Assembly (NCBI RefSeq): GCF_000742135.1
Contig: NZ_KN046818.1
Location: forward strand, 4,407,447 to 4,471,446
Reading direction: 5' to 3'
Length of the DNA: 64,000 nucleotides
Origin: Klebsiella pneumoniae
GTDB taxonomy: Bacteria; Pseudomonadota; Gammaproteobacteria; Enterobacterales; Enterobacteriaceae
Shown piece after piece: positions 29,368-46,888 of this stretch; position 1 is the first letter of the stretch; each line of letters begins with the position of its first letter. The notes beneath the pieces were generated by a model. The model had not been told where the DNA came from. It made no database searches and saw only the letters and a program-made list of their open reading frames with translations. The position numbers were made by a program, and so were the translations under genes.

Positions 29368-30430
29368 ATTTTTCCTCCGGGGTGTGGATATCCCGTTCTA
29401 CATAAGTGCCGATTTTACACTGGCTTGCGGTTGGGATCACTTGGTTTACCATGACAAGATATGCAAGTACCTGTAAACAGCGGCGTCAGAGAGTAAATGT
29501 CATGTAATTAATTATCATTCGCGAAAGACATTAAGACATTCAGAAGTTGAAAATAATATAAAACCCAATATAAACAATGGGTTGGGTGTTTGCTTCGGTA
29601 TTATCGAGTATTACGAGGTTTAGACGCGGTCTGGCCTCGTAGAGTAAAGATGGTTACTTTAGTTTGCCCGGTGTGTTTGTTTGCCGAGAGCTCATTTAGC
29701 GATAATGCCATGATATCGTCTAAAGTGTGTCCATTTTTACATTGAAAAAGCCATGCACCGGATTTTTACTTTAATTCCTTACTTGCAGAGTTATAATACG
29801 CTGCCGTTCTATTTAGCAGACTTAGGTATTGCTTGATAAATCATCACCAAAAGTAAATCAGTAAGTTGGCAGCATTACCCAAAAGTTGTTATTAATATGC
29901 AAGAAATTATTTCAGAATTTCATGCTGTCCTTAGATGGTTCTTTTGCATGTAAGGGCGTGATGAGCAGGCGAGGGGAGTGCTACGCCAGGCATGCTGCTT
30001 GCGGAAATGAGAAAGTCCTGATAGCTAACGGAGAAGGGAAACGCCAGAGTAAAGCCTTTTTGTAGCTAAGGTAACGAGATGCATGGCTGTACTAAACAGT
30101 AATGCCATCTGCAGTGCGGTTTGAACGGATGTGAGTGCTAAAAACTCGGTGGATCACGCATTTTGGTTGCGATAGCCAATGGCGGTAGCGTGGAAGAAAA
30201 CATAAGGTGATTTTTTAATTTATTGAATTAAAAGGGTTTTTATCGTTTATGGCTGGGGTGTCGCTTGCGCTTCCGTTCAAATCATTGGTTGCAGTCGATG
30301 AATGGCAGCTGACCTGATAAACTTTGCCCGCAGCACAAAGCAGTCAGTTTCTCGATGGTTGAGCCTGACAGGATCGGCGAGGTAGACCTGGTATGACTAA
30401 CTCATTCAGTGGATATTTGCAGAATAATTT
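29368..30430 (+). other. uge-wzm intergenic region
   Basis: This 1063-bp gap between divergent uge and wzm has no supportable gene. It should contain the uge promoter (close to 29400-29450) and the O-antigen promoter. A JUMPstart-like element with a perfect ops core lies at 30163-30192, leaving about 240 nt of leader to wzm. The middle is AT-rich, as expected for an H-NS target. I could not assign -10/-35 boxes with confidence. Confidence 0.5.
30163..30192 (+). promoter_or_regulatory. ops / JUMPstart-like element (O-antigen operon)
   Basis: GGCGGTAGCGT at 30181-30191 is identical to the ops core upstream of wzi. The preceding bases (TTGGTTGCGATAGCCAAT) resemble the middle of JUMPstart. It implies RfaH recruitment and antitermination for wzm-wbbO, as known for other LPS operons. 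Confidence 0.88.
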
Positions 30431-31210
30431 ATGAGTATAAAGATGAAGTACAATTTAGGGTATTTATTTGATTTACTTGTTGTGATAACAAATAAAGATC
30501 TAAAAGTGCGCTATAAGAGCAGCATGCTAGGCTATTTATGGTCAGTAGCAAATCCATTGCTTTTTGCCATGATTTATTATTTTATATTTAAGCTGGTAAT
30601 GAGAGTACAAATTCCAAATTATACAGTTTTCCTCATTACCGGCTTGTTTCCGTGGCAATGGTTTGCCAGTTCGGCCACTAACTCATTATTTTCATTCATC
30701 GCTAACGCTCAAATTATCAAGAAGACAGTTTTTCCCCGGTCCGTGATTCCGCTAAGTAATGTGATGATGGAAGGCTTGCATTTTCTTTGCACCATCCCGG
30801 TTATTGTTGTCTTTCTTTTTGTTTATGGCATGTCGCCGTCCTTGTCCTGGGTTTGGGGTATACCTCTCATTGCTATTGGCCAGGTGATTTTCACCTTTGG
30901 TGTTTCAATCATCTTTTCAACGCTGAACCTGTTTTTCCGTGACCTGGAGCGCTTTGTAAGTCTGGGGATTATGCTGATGTTTTATTGTACGCCGATTTTA
31001 TATGCGTCTGATATGATTCCGGAAAAATTTAGCTGGATAATTACCTACAATCCGCTAGCGAGTATGATTCTTAGTTGGCGTGATTTATTCATGAATGGGA
31101 CTCTTAATTATGAGTATATTTCTATACTCTATTTTACGGGAATCATTTTGACGGTTGTCGGTTTGTCTATTTTCAATAAATTAAAATATCGATTTGCAGA
31201 GATCTTGTAA
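30431..31210 (+). CDS. wzm: Wzm, O-antigen ABC transporter permease
   Basis: The 259-aa protein has six hydrophobic segments of the ABC-2 polysaccharide exporter permease family. With Wzt it moves finished undecaprenyl-linked galactan to the periplasm. The start yields MSIKMKYNLGYLFDLLVV; a second ATG at 30443 is also possible, and neither has a strong ribosome site. Its TAA overlaps the wzt ATG. It is the first gene of the D-galactan I operon, about 240 bp after ops. Confidence 0.95.
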   Translation: MSIKMKYNLGYLFDLLVVITNKDLKVRYKSSMLGYLWSVANPLLFAMIYYFIFKLVMRVQIPNYTVFLITGLFPWQWFASSATNSLFSFIANAQIIKKTVFPRSVIPLSNVMMEGLHFLCTIPVIVVFLFVYGMSPSLSWVWGIPLIAIGQVIFTFGVSIIFSTLNLFFRDLERFVSLGIMLMFYCTPILYASDMIPEKFSWIITYNPLASMILSWRDLFMNGTLNYEYISILYFTGIILTVVGLSIFNKLKYRFAEIL

Positions 31211-31950
31211 TGCACCCAGTTATTAACTTCAGTCATGTTACAAAAGAGTATCCTCTGTACCATCATATTGGCTCAGGAATCAAAGATTTAATTTTCCATC
31301 CGAAACGCGCTTTTCAGTTGCTGAAGGGGCGGAAATATTTAGCTATCGAAGACGTATCCTTTACAGTTGGCAAAGGTGAGGCTGTTGCCCTGATTGGACG
31401 TAATGGGGCAGGAAAGAGTACCTCTCTTGGTCTGGTTGCCGGCGTGATTAAGCCAACTAAGGGAACCGTCACCACTGAAGGACGGGTGGCATCGATGCTT
31501 GAACTCGGCGGAGGATTTCATCCGGAACTTACCGGGCGTGAGAATATTTACCTGAATGCTACTCTGCTGGGCCTTCGACGTAAAGAGGTCCAACAACGTA
31601 TGGAACGTATTATTGAATTTTCGGAACTGGGAGAATTCATCGACGAGCCCATCAGAGTATATTCAAGCGGAATGCTAGCTAAGTTAGGTTTTTCGGTCAT
31701 CAGTCAGGTTGAACCGGATATTTTAATTATTGATGAAGTTCTGGCAGTAGGTGATATCGCTTTTCAGGCTAAATGTATTCAGACCATCAGAGATTTTAAG
31801 AAAAGAGGCGTGACGATACTGTTTGTTAGCCACAATATGAGTGACGTTGAAAAAATCTGCGATAGAGTCATCTGGATCGAAAATCATAGACTCAGAGAAG
31901 TGGGGTCTGCCGATCGAATCATTGAACTGTACAAGCAAGCAATGGCTTAA
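31210..31950 (+). CDS. wzt: Wzt, O-antigen ABC transporter ATPase
   Basis: The 246-aa ABC ATPase powers Wzm. Visible are Walker A GRNGAGKST (63-71), signature YSSGM (151-155) and Walker B ILIIDE (171-176), with the D-loop AVGD. It has no C-terminal carbohydrate-binding domain, unlike the ~430-aa Wzt of O8/O9a. This fits the galactan I system, where export does not require recognition of a capped chain end. Start and wzm stop overlap (TAATG). Confidence 0.96.
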   Translation: MHPVINFSHVTKEYPLYHHIGSGIKDLIFHPKRAFQLLKGRKYLAIEDVSFTVGKGEAVALIGRNGAGKSTSLGLVAGVIKPTKGTVTTEGRVASMLELGGGFHPELTGRENIYLNATLLGLRRKEVQQRMERIIEFSELGEFIDEPIRVYSSGMLAKLGFSVISQVEPDILIIDEVLAVGDIAFQAKCIQTIRDFKKRGVTILFVSHNMSDVEKICDRVIWIENHRLREVGSADRIIELYKQAMA

Positions 31951-31965
31951 TCATTGGGTAATATA

Positions 31966-33861
31966 ATGAACAATAGCGTTAAAATCTATACCAGCCACCA
32001 TAAGCCTAGTGCTTTTCTTAATGCTGCAATTATCAAACCTCTGCATGTCGGCAAAGCTAATTCTTGTAATGAAATTGGTTGTCCAGGAGATGACAGTGGC
32101 GATAATATTTCTTTTAAGAATCCGTTTTATTGCGAACTAACTGCGCATTATTGGGTTTGGAAAAACGAAGAGCTGGCAGACTATGTCGGTTTCATGCACT
32201 ATCGCCGTCATCTTAATTTTTCCGAAAAACAAACTTTTTCTGAGGATACCTGGGGGGTCGTGAACCATCCATGCATTGATGAAGAATATGAGAAGATCTT
32301 TGGATTAAACGAAGAAACAATTCAACGGTGTGTCGAAGGTATTGACATCTTGCTGCCAAAAAAATGGTCTGTCACTGCGGCGGGAAGTAAAAATAATTAC
32401 GATCACTATGAACGAGGTGAATACTTACACATTCGTGATTATCAGGCTGCCATTGCCATCGTTGAAAAACTATATCCAGAGTATAGCACGGCAATAAAAA
32501 CATTTAATGATGCCAGTGATGGCTATTACACAAATATGTTTGTCATGCGCAAAGATATTTTTGTTGACTATTCTGAGTGGCTCTTTTCCATTCTGGATAA
32601 TCTCGAAGATGCCATCTCGATGAACAATTATAATGCCCAGGAAAAACGCGTTATTGGGCATATAGCTGAACGGCTGTTTAATATTTACATAATTAAGCTG
32701 CAACAAGATGGTGAGCTTAAGGTAAAAGAATTACAGCGTACCTTTGTCAGCAATGAAACATTCAATGGTGCACTGAATCCAGTTTTTGATTCTGCGGTTC
32801 CAGTGGTTATCAGTTTCGATGATAATTACGCAATCAGCGGTGGCGCATTAATTAATTCCATTATCCGACATGCGGACAAAAATAAAAATTATGATATCGT
32901 CGTACTCGAAAACAAAGTTAGCTATTTGAATAAATCCCGGTTGGTAAATCTAACCTCTGCTCATCCGAATATTTCTCTTCGTTTTTTTGACGTTAATGCC
33001 TTCACTGAAATTAACGGTGTGCATACCCGAGCGCATTTTAGCGCATCAACGTATGCCCGTCTTTTTATTCCTCAACTGTTCAGACGATACGATAAAGTCG
33101 TATTTATTGATTCGGATACCGTTGTAAAGGCAGACCTGGGTGAACTGCTTGATGTCCCTCTGGGCAACAATTTAGTTGCAGCGGTTAAGGATATCGTCAT
33201 GGAAGGTTTTGTAAAATTTTCTGCAATGTCGGCATCAGATGATGGCGTTATGCCGGCAGGCGAATATTTACAAAAAACCTTAAACATGAATAACCCTGAT
33301 GAATATTTTCAGGCAGGGATTATTGTTTTTAATATCAAACAAATGATCGAAGAAAATACTTTTGCTGAATTGATGCGTGTATTAAAGGCAAAAAAATACT
33401 GGTTCCTCGACCAGGATATCATGAATAAAGTATTCTACTCTCGAGTCACATTTCTGCCATTAGAGTGGAACGTTTATCATGGTAATGGCAACACGGATGA
33501 TTTCTTCCCTAATCTTAAGTTTGCAACGTATATGAAATATTTAGCAGCTCGCAAGAAGCCTAAAATGATTCATTATGCGGGTGAGAACAAACCATGGAAT
33601 ACTGAAAAAGTTGATTTTTACGACGACTTTATTGAAAACATCGCTAACACTCCATGGGAGATGGAAATCTATAAACGTCAGATGTCGTTAGCGGCTTCGA
33701 TTGGTTTAACCCATAGCGAGCCGCAACAACAAATCTTGTTCCAGACCAAAATCAAGAACGTATTGATGCCTTATGTTAATAAATATGCACCAATAGGCAC
33801 GTCAAGAAGAAACATGATGACTAAATATTATTATAAAGTACGCCGTGCTATTCTTGGATAA
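31966..33861 (+). CDS. wbbM: WbbM, galactan I galactosyltransferase (two domains)
   Basis: WbbM polymerises D-galactan I, [-3)-beta-D-Galf-(1-3)-alpha-D-Galp-(1-]. In the 631-aa protein the N-terminal half (about 5-230) is a DUF4422-type domain (KIYTSHHKP, then FMHYRRHL). The C-terminal half is a GT8 domain with VVISFDDNYAISGG and the metal-binding FIDSDT near residue 380. The ATG at 31966 was preferred over TTG 31954. It follows wzt closely and is followed by glf after 15 bp. Confidence 0.94.
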   Translation: MNNSVKIYTSHHKPSAFLNAAIIKPLHVGKANSCNEIGCPGDDSGDNISFKNPFYCELTAHYWVWKNEELADYVGFMHYRRHLNFSEKQTFSEDTWGVVNHPCIDEEYEKIFGLNEETIQRCVEGIDILLPKKWSVTAAGSKNNYDHYERGEYLHIRDYQAAIAIVEKLYPEYSTAIKTFNDASDGYYTNMFVMRKDIFVDYSEWLFSILDNLEDAISMNNYNAQEKRVIGHIAERLFNIYIIKLQQDGELKVKELQRTFVSNETFNGALNPVFDSAVPVVISFDDNYAISGGALINSIIRHADKNKNYDIVVLENKVSYLNKSRLVNLTSAHPNISLRFFDVNAFTEINGVHTRAHFSASTYARLFIPQLFRRYDKVVFIDSDTVVKADLGELLDVPLGNNLVAAVKDIVMEGFVKFSAMSASDDGVMPAGEYLQKTLNMNNPDEYFQAGIIVFNIKQMIEENTFAELMRVLKAKKYWFLDQDIMNKVFYSRVTFLPLEWNVYHGNGNTDDFFPNLKFATYMKYLAARKKPKMIHYAGENKPWNTEKVDFYDDFIENIANTPWEMEIYKRQMSLAASIGLTHSEPQQQILFQTKIKNVLMPYVNKYAPIGTSRRNMMTKYYYKVRRAILG

Positions 33862-33864
33862 TAA

Positions 33865-35921
<2,057 letters not shown>

Positions 35922-35933
35922 GTGGGCATAGCA

Positions 35934-37067
35934 ATGAGAAAACTGTGTTATTTCATAAATTCGGATTGGTACTTCGATTTACACTGGATCGATCGTGCCA
36001 TCGCCTCCCGTGATGCAGGTTATGAGATTCACATCATCAGCCATTTTATTGATGACAACATAATAAATAAATTCAAAACATTCGGCTTTATTTGCCATAA
36101 TGTTACTCTTGATGCTCAATCTTTTAATGCATTAGTTTTCTTTCGTACTTACCATGATGTGCAAAAAATTATTAAAAATATAAAACCGGATCTCTTGCAT
36201 TGCATCACTATCAAGCCATGTTTGATTGGTGGTGTGCTCGCGAAGAAATTTAATCTGCCGGTCATCGTAAGTTTTGTTGGGCTTGGAAGAGTATTTTCTT
36301 CAGACAGCATGCCTTTAAAATTATTACGGCAGTTTACTATTGCTGCATATAAATATATTTCCAGTAATAAGCGCTGTATATTTATGTTTGAACATGACCG
36401 TGACAGAAAAAAACTGGCTAAGTTGGTTGGACTCGAAGAACAACAGACTATTGTTATTGATGGTGCAGGCATTAATCCAGAGATATACAAATATTCTCTT
36501 GAACAGGATCACGATGTCCCTGTTGTATTGTTTGCCAGCCGTATGTTGTGGAGTAAAGGACTGGGCGACTTAATTGAAGCGAAGAAAATATTACGCAGTA
36601 AGAATATTCACTTTACTTTGAATGTTGCTGGAATTCTGGTCGAAAATGATAAAGATGCAATTTCCCTTCAGGTCATTGAAAATTGGCATCAGCAAGGATT
36701 AATTAACTGGTTAGGTCGTTCGAATAACGTTTGCGATCTTATTGAGCAATCAAATATCGTTGCTTTGCCGTCAGTTTATTCTGAAGGTGTTCCGCGAATT
36801 CTTCTGGAAGCATCTTCTGTGGGTCGCGCTTGTATTGCTTATGATGTCGGTGGTTGTGATAGCCTTATTATTGATAATGATAATGGAATTATTGTTAAAA
36901 GCAATTCACCTGAAGAGTTGGCTGATAAACTTGCCTTTTTGCTTAGCAATCCTAAAGCACGCGTTGAAATGGGTATTAAAGGACGTAAGCGTATTCAGGA
37001 TAAATTCTCGAGTGGGATGATTATTAGTAAAACGCTAAAGACTTATCATGATGTGGTTGAGGGATAG
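35934..37067 (+). CDS. wbbO: WbbO, galactosyltransferase of D-galactan I
   Basis: WbbO is the 377-aa GT4 enzyme that adds the first Galp and Galf residues to the lipid-linked GlcNAc primer. Motifs are ASRMLWSKGLGDLIEA and donor site SEGVPRILLEAS (E-x7-E). ATG 35934 gives the known 377-aa length; a GTG at 35922 directly after the wbbN stop is in frame but less likely. A 122-bp gap separates it from the last gene of the cluster. Confidence 0.95.
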   Translation: MRKLCYFINSDWYFDLHWIDRAIASRDAGYEIHIISHFIDDNIINKFKTFGFICHNVTLDAQSFNALVFFRTYHDVQKIIKNIKPDLLHCITIKPCLIGGVLAKKFNLPVIVSFVGLGRVFSSDSMPLKLLRQFTIAAYKYISSNKRCIFMFEHDRDRKKLAKLVGLEEQQTIVIDGAGINPEIYKYSLEQDHDVPVVLFASRMLWSKGLGDLIEAKKILRSKNIHFTLNVAGILVENDKDAISLQVIENWHQQGLINWLGRSNNVCDLIEQSNIVALPSVYSEGVPRILLEASSVGRACIAYDVGGCDSLIIDNDNGIIVKSNSPEELADKLAFLLSNPKARVEMGIKGRKRIQDKFSSGMIISKTLKTYHDVVEG

Positions 37068-37189
37068 TTGTCGATCAAACGGTTATCCTTTTTTATTAAT
37101 TGCCAGATATTGTTTCTTTACCATCAAATTTTTTTTGAAGTATATTATTAACTAAAATTACTGTAACGTGTCACTCGGGAGGCGATCAA

Positions 37190-38506
37190 ATGTCTGAAAG
37201 ATCTTCAAGTGCACTGGTCTCTGTTGTGATACCTGTGCACGATGCTGCAGAATATATATCTGATACGCTAAGTTCCATTTTATCGCAATCGTTACAGGAT
37301 ATTGAAGTCATCATTATTGATGACAATTCAGCTGATGATACGTTAAAGCTACTGCAGTCCTTTGCCGCTAATGACTCGCGAATACGTCTTTTGAATAATT
37401 CGCAGAATATCGGTGCAGGTGCATCACGTAACATGGGCTTAAAAATAGCAAGTGGCGAATATATCATTTTTCTTGATGATGACGATTATGCCGATGCTAA
37501 TATGCTCAAACGGATGTATGATCATGCTGCATTGCTGCAAGCCGATGTGGTTATCTGCCGATGCCAGTCTTTAGATCTACAAACCCATTCATATGCACCT
37601 ATGCCATGGTCTGTGCGCGTAGATTTACTCCCCCAAAAAGAACTATTTTCATCAGATGAAATTACTCATAATTTCTTTGATGCATTTATCTGGTGGCCCT
37701 GGGATAAGCTTTTCCGTCGCCAGGCTATACTGGATACTGGGTTACAATTCCAGGATTTAAGAACGACTAATGATTTATTTTTTGTTAGCGCTTTTATGCT
37801 ACTTACCAAAAGAATGGCGTTCCTGGATGAGATCTTGATTTCTCATTCCATTAATCGCAGTGGTTCATTATCGGTGACCAGAGAGAAATCATGGCACTGT
37901 GCTCTTGATGCGTTACGTGCCCTCTATTCATTTATTGACTCAAAGCACTTGTTGCCTTCACGTGGTAGAGACTTTAATAATTATGCAGTGACTTTTCTTG
38001 AGTGGAATTTAAATACGATTTCTGGTCCGGCGTTTGATTCTTTATTCACTGCTTCACGCGAATTCATCGCCTCATTGGATATTGATGAAAGCGATTTTTA
38101 TGATGATTTTATCAAAGCGGCACACTATCGCCTGATTCGGTTAACGCCGGAAGAGTATCTTTTCTCGTTAAAAGATCGGGTATTACATGAGCTTGAATCC
38201 TCTAATTTATCTTCAGAGAAGTTGCAAGCCAGTATTGCTTCTCAGGATCAAGTTCTTAAAGCCAGGGAAGAAGAAATTGATGAGCTAAGAGCGTCCGTTG
38301 CACAGAAAAAAGAACGTATTGATAGGTTGGTCCAGCGAAATGCATATTTAGAGACTGAGTATCAGAAACAGCAAGATCAATTAACTAAACTACAAAATGA
38401 ATTAAATAACGCTGCTCAACGTTATTCAGCCCTTATTTCATCATTGTCATGGAAAGTTACAAGACCTTTAAGGTTAATCAAAGCGTTAATCACGAGGAAA
38501 ATGTAA
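37190..38506 (+). CDS. KfoC-like GT2 glycosyltransferase with coiled-coil tail
   Basis: The N-terminal domain of this 438-aa protein is GT2: VSVVIPVHDAAEYISD and the DDDD site in FLDDDDYAD. Residues about 320-415 form a heptad-rich coiled coil (EEEIDELRASVAQKKERIDR and following), and a basic tail (WKVTRPLRLIKALITRKM) may touch the membrane. A kfoC-labelled gene ends the common O1/O2 variant-1 cluster in Klebsiella; that position matches here. It could extend or modify the galactan or another glycan. It has a Shine-Dalgarno GGGAGG and its own leader after wbbO, so it may be partly independent. Confidence 0.85.
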   Translation: MSERSSSALVSVVIPVHDAAEYISDTLSSILSQSLQDIEVIIIDDNSADDTLKLLQSFAANDSRIRLLNNSQNIGAGASRNMGLKIASGEYIIFLDDDDYADANMLKRMYDHAALLQADVVICRCQSLDLQTHSYAPMPWSVRVDLLPQKELFSSDEITHNFFDAFIWWPWDKLFRRQAILDTGLQFQDLRTTNDLFFVSAFMLLTKRMAFLDEILISHSINRSGSLSVTREKSWHCALDALRALYSFIDSKHLLPSRGRDFNNYAVTFLEWNLNTISGPAFDSLFTASREFIASLDIDESDFYDDFIKAAHYRLIRLTPEEYLFSLKDRVLHELESSNLSSEKLQASIASQDQVLKAREEEIDELRASVAQKKERIDRLVQRNAYLETEYQKQQDQLTKLQNELNNAAQRYSALISSLSWKVTRPLRLIKALITRKM

Positions 38507-38563
38507 TATTTTTATCAATACTTCATGCTTATTTTAGTTGCAGAGAAATACTCCTGATTAACG

Positions 38564-38605
38564 AGCAAAGTTATGCAGGGAGGCATATTAACACCTCCCT
38601 TTGCT
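38564..38605. terminator. Bidirectional terminator between O-antigen and his operons
   Basis: Two nested arms, AGCAAAG (38564-38570) with CTTTGCT (38599-38605) and AGGGAGG (38577-38583) with CCTCCCT (38594-38600), lie between the converging kfoC-like gene and hisI. It could stop transcription from either side. Confidence 0.6.
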
Positions 38606-38609
38606 ATTA

Positions 38610-39202
38610 TTACCTATGCCGTGCTCTTAAATTATCAATCACTTCCCCGAGATCCAGCCCCTGGTCCTGCAGCAGCACCAGCAGGTGATACATCAGGTCC
38701 GACGCCTCATTCTTCAGCTCGAAGCGGTCGTTCACGGTGGCGGCCAGCGCGGTCTCCACGCCTTCTTCCCCCACTTTCTGCGCAATACGCTTGGTGCCGC
38801 TGGCATACAGCTTCGCCGTGTAGGAGCTCTCCGGGTCGGCGTGTTTACGCTCGGCCAGCAGCTGCTCCAGCTGATAGAGGAACAGCCACTGGTGGCCGGT
38901 TTCGCCGAAGCAGCTGGTGGTGCCTTTGTGGCAGGTCGGCCCGATCGGGTTTACCAGCACCAGCAGCGTATCGTTGTCACAGTCCGGCGTGATGCTCACT
39001 ACATTGAGGACATGGCCCGAGGTTTCACCCTTGGTCCACAGCCGCTGCTTGGTGCGCGAGTAAAAGGTGACCTTGCCGGTGGCTTCGGTTTTCTCCAGCG
39101 CCTCCTTGTTCATGTAGCCGTGCATCAGCACTTCGCCGGATACGGCGTGCTGCACGATGGCCGGCATCATGCCGTCCGTTTTTTCCCAGTCCAGCTGTTC
39201 AG

Positions 39203-39209
<7 letters not shown>
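38610..39209 (-). CDS. hisI: HisIE, phosphoribosyl-AMP cyclohydrolase / phosphoribosyl-ATP pyrophosphatase
   Basis: The bifunctional 199-aa enzyme does steps 2 and 3 of histidine synthesis. The N-terminal cyclohydrolase half has the Zn-binding residues in [12 protein letters not shown], and the [12 protein letters not shown] stretch. The C-terminal half is the helical pyrophosphatase ([10 protein letters not shown]). Last gene of the his operon; it overlaps hisF by 7 bp. Confidence 0.98.
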
Positions 39210-44714
<5,505 letters not shown>

Positions 44715-44753
44715 GATTGTATTCCCCTGTGTGTCCTGTGACCGGCTGGCCGA

Positions 44754-45653
44754 TTACTCCATCATTTTCTCAATCGGCAGCACCAGAATGGAGCTGGCGC
44801 CCAGCGCCTTCAGTTTTTCCATGGTCTCCCAGAACAGGGTTTCGCTGCTGACCATGTGCATCGCCACGCGCTGCTTGTCGCCTGCCAGCGGCAGAATAGT
44901 CGGCCGCTCGGCGCCCGGCAGCAGGGCAACCACTTCTTCCAGGCGTTCGGTCGGGGCGTGCATCATGATGTATTTCGACTCGCGGGCCTGAATCACGCCC
45001 TGAATACGGGTCAGCAGGCGGTCAATCAGCTGCTGTTTGACGTCGGCCATTTCGCCGTCGCGCTGGATCAGACAGGCTTTGGAGCGGTAGATCACTTCCA
45101 CTTCGCGCAGGCCGTTAGCTTCCAGGGTGGCGCCGGTGGAGACGAGGTCGCAGATAGCGTCGGCGAGGCCGGCGCGCGGCGCCACTTCCACGGAGCCGTT
45201 CAGCAGACAGGATTTAAAGGAGATACCTTTTTGATCGAGGTAGCGCTTCAGCAGGTGCGGGTAAGAGGTGGCGATACGTTTGCCGTCCAGCGCCGCCGGG
45301 CCGTTCCAGGCTTCATCCACCGGAGTCGCCAGCGACAGGCGGCAGCCGCCGAAGTCGAGACGGCGCAGGGTGAAGTAGCGCGGGTCTTCGCCCTGGGCGC
45401 GGCGGCTGAGCAGCTCTTCTTCCAGCACGTTTTCGCCGATAATGCCGAGGTCGACAACACCGTCCATCACCAGGCCCGGGATATCGTCATCACGCACGCG
45501 CAGAATATCGATTGGCATATTTTCCGCCAGCGCAATCAGACGCTGGGTGTGCAAATTGACTTTAATGCCGCAGCGGCTGAGTAATTCGCGTGAATCTTCG
45601 CTTAAACGGCCTGATTTCTGAATAGCTATGCGTAAACGGGTGTTGTCTAACAT
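44754..45653 (-). CDS. hisG: HisG, ATP phosphoribosyltransferase
   Basis: The 299-aa long-form enzyme catalyses the first, feedback-inhibited step, joining ATP and PRPP. PRPP loop and active-site region read [16 protein letters not shown]; the C-terminal ACT-like regulatory domain covers about residues 225-299. It is the first structural gene after the hisL attenuator. Confidence 0.98.
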   Translation of the reverse strand: MLDNTRLRIAIQKSGRLSEDSRELLSRCGIKVNLHTQRLIALAENMPIDILRVRDDDIPGLVMDGVVDLGIIGENVLEEELLSRRAQGEDPRYFTLRRLDFGGCRLSLATPVDEAWNGPAALDGKRIATSYPHLLKRYLDQKGISFKSCLLNGSVEVAPRAGLADAICDLVSTGATLEANGLREVEVIYRSKACLIQRDGEMADVKQQLIDRLLTRIQGVIQARESKYIMMHAPTERLEEVVALLPGAERPTILPLAGDKQRVAMHMVSSETLFWETMEKLKALGASSILVLPIEKMME

Positions 45654-45700
45654 TGTTCTTTTCCTCTGAATACCTGTCTGAATCTGTCCGAATTTGGTCC

Positions 45701-45735
45701 AAAAAAAAGCCCCCGGAAGTGAATCTTCCGGGGGC
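45701..45735 (-). terminator. his attenuator terminator
   Basis: On the minus strand GCCCCCGGAAG pairs with CTTCCGGGGGC around a 5-nt loop, then a run of eight U. It lies between hisL and hisG. In the known mechanism it forms when histidyl-tRNA is plentiful and hisL is translated through. Confidence 0.95.
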
Positions 45736-45798
45736 TCTCTGCGCGTTCATGCACCACTGGAAGATCCAAACGTCTTCCAGCACACATCGCCTGAAAGA

Positions 45799-45849
45799 CT
45801 AGTCAGGATGATGGTGATGATGGTGGTGTTTAAATTGAACGCGGTTCAT
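45799..45849 (-). CDS. hisL: HisL, his operon leader peptide
   Basis: The minus strand encodes MNRVQFKHHHHHHHPD (16 aa) with seven consecutive histidine codons. Ribosome stalling there during histidine shortage favours the antiterminator and opens transcription of hisG to hisI. It sits between the his promoter and the attenuator, as in E. coli. Confidence 0.97.
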   Translation of the reverse strand: MNRVQFKHHHHHHHPD

Positions 45850-45888
45850 AAAAATTCTCTGTGAATGACTATGCATTTGATGTCCTTT

Positions 45889-45918
45889 AACCTAAACCAC
45901 TTCCGCCGCAGAAAGCAA
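45889..45918 (-). promoter_or_regulatory. his operon promoter
   Basis: Minus-strand TTGCTT (45918-45913) and TAGGTT (45894-45889), 18 bp apart, followed by AAAGGACATC, match the enteric his promoter from memory. The start site would lie about 40 bp before hisL. Confidence 0.8.
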
Positions 45919-46025
45919 GGGCTTTTTTCTATCATTAATTCATTTCATATTGAGCGAAGAAATTGTCAGTTGCCGCTGGCTGGCGTAGCCTGTAATCAGC
46001 ACAGCGAAAGAGTCAGGAGCCTGGG

Positions 46026-46850
46026 ATGAAAAAGGTCGCGATAGTCGGTTTGGGATGGCTGGGGATGCCGCTGGCGCTGTCGTTGACGGCGCGAGGCTGG
46101 CAGGTCACCGGCAGTAAAACTACGCAGGATGGCGTGGAGGCGGCGCGGATGTGCGGGATCGACAGCTATCCGCTGCGCCTGGAGCCGCAGCTGGTCTGTG
46201 ATACCGAGGACCTCGACGCGCTGATGAACGTCGATGCGCTGGTGATCACCCTGCCGGCCCGGCGTACCGGGGCAGGGGAAGGGTTTTATCTACAGGCGGT
46301 GCAGGAGATCGTCGATACCGCGCTGGCGTACCATATTCCGCGGATCGTCTTCACCAGCTCCACCTCGGTGTATGGCAACGTCAACGGTACGGTGAAGGAG
46401 AATTCCCCGCGTCTGCCGCAAACCGCCAGCGGACAGGTGCTCAAGGAGCTGGAGGACTGGCTGCACAACCTGCCGGGGACGTCGGTAGATATTCTGCGCC
46501 TGGCCGGGCTGGTGGGGCCTTCCCGCCATCCGGGACGTTTTTTCGCCGGCAAGTCGGCGCCGGATGGCCAGCACGTGGTCAATCTGGTGCATTTGCAGGA
46601 TGTGGTGGCCGCTATCGAACTGCTGCTGCAGGCCCCGAAGGGCGGGCACATCTATAATCTATGTGCGCCCCGCCATCCGGCGCGCGGCCTCTTTTATCCG
46701 CAGATGGCCCGCGAGCTCGGTCTGCCGCCGCCGGTGTTCAGCGACAGCCCGGACGGCGGCCAGGGCAAGATTGTAGATGGCAATCGTATCTGCAATGAGC
46801 TGGGGTTTGAGTACCAGTACCCCGATCCGCTGGTGATGCCGATGGAGTGA
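46026..46850 (+). CDS. yeeZ: YeeZ, SDR-family NAD(P)-binding protein
   Basis: The 274-aa protein has an N-terminal Rossmann motif (VAIVGLGWLGMPLALSL) and SDR-like central TSSTSVYGN and YNLCAP. It is the conserved neighbour of hisL/hisG in E. coli, transcribed away from the his operon. Function is not established; the fold suggests a nucleotide-sugar epimerase-like oxidoreductase. AGGAG precedes the ATG. Confidence 0.9.
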   Translation: MKKVAIVGLGWLGMPLALSLTARGWQVTGSKTTQDGVEAARMCGIDSYPLRLEPQLVCDTEDLDALMNVDALVITLPARRTGAGEGFYLQAVQEIVDTALAYHIPRIVFTSSTSVYGNVNGTVKENSPRLPQTASGQVLKELEDWLHNLPGTSVDILRLAGLVGPSRHPGRFFAGKSAPDGQHVVNLVHLQDVVAAIELLLQAPKGGHIYNLCAPRHPARGLFYPQMARELGLPPPVFSDSPDGGQGKIVDGNRICNELGFEYQYPDPLVMPME

Positions 46851-46888
46851 TCCGCCAGCGGTGATTCGCATACCGTAAGGGGGTAGCG

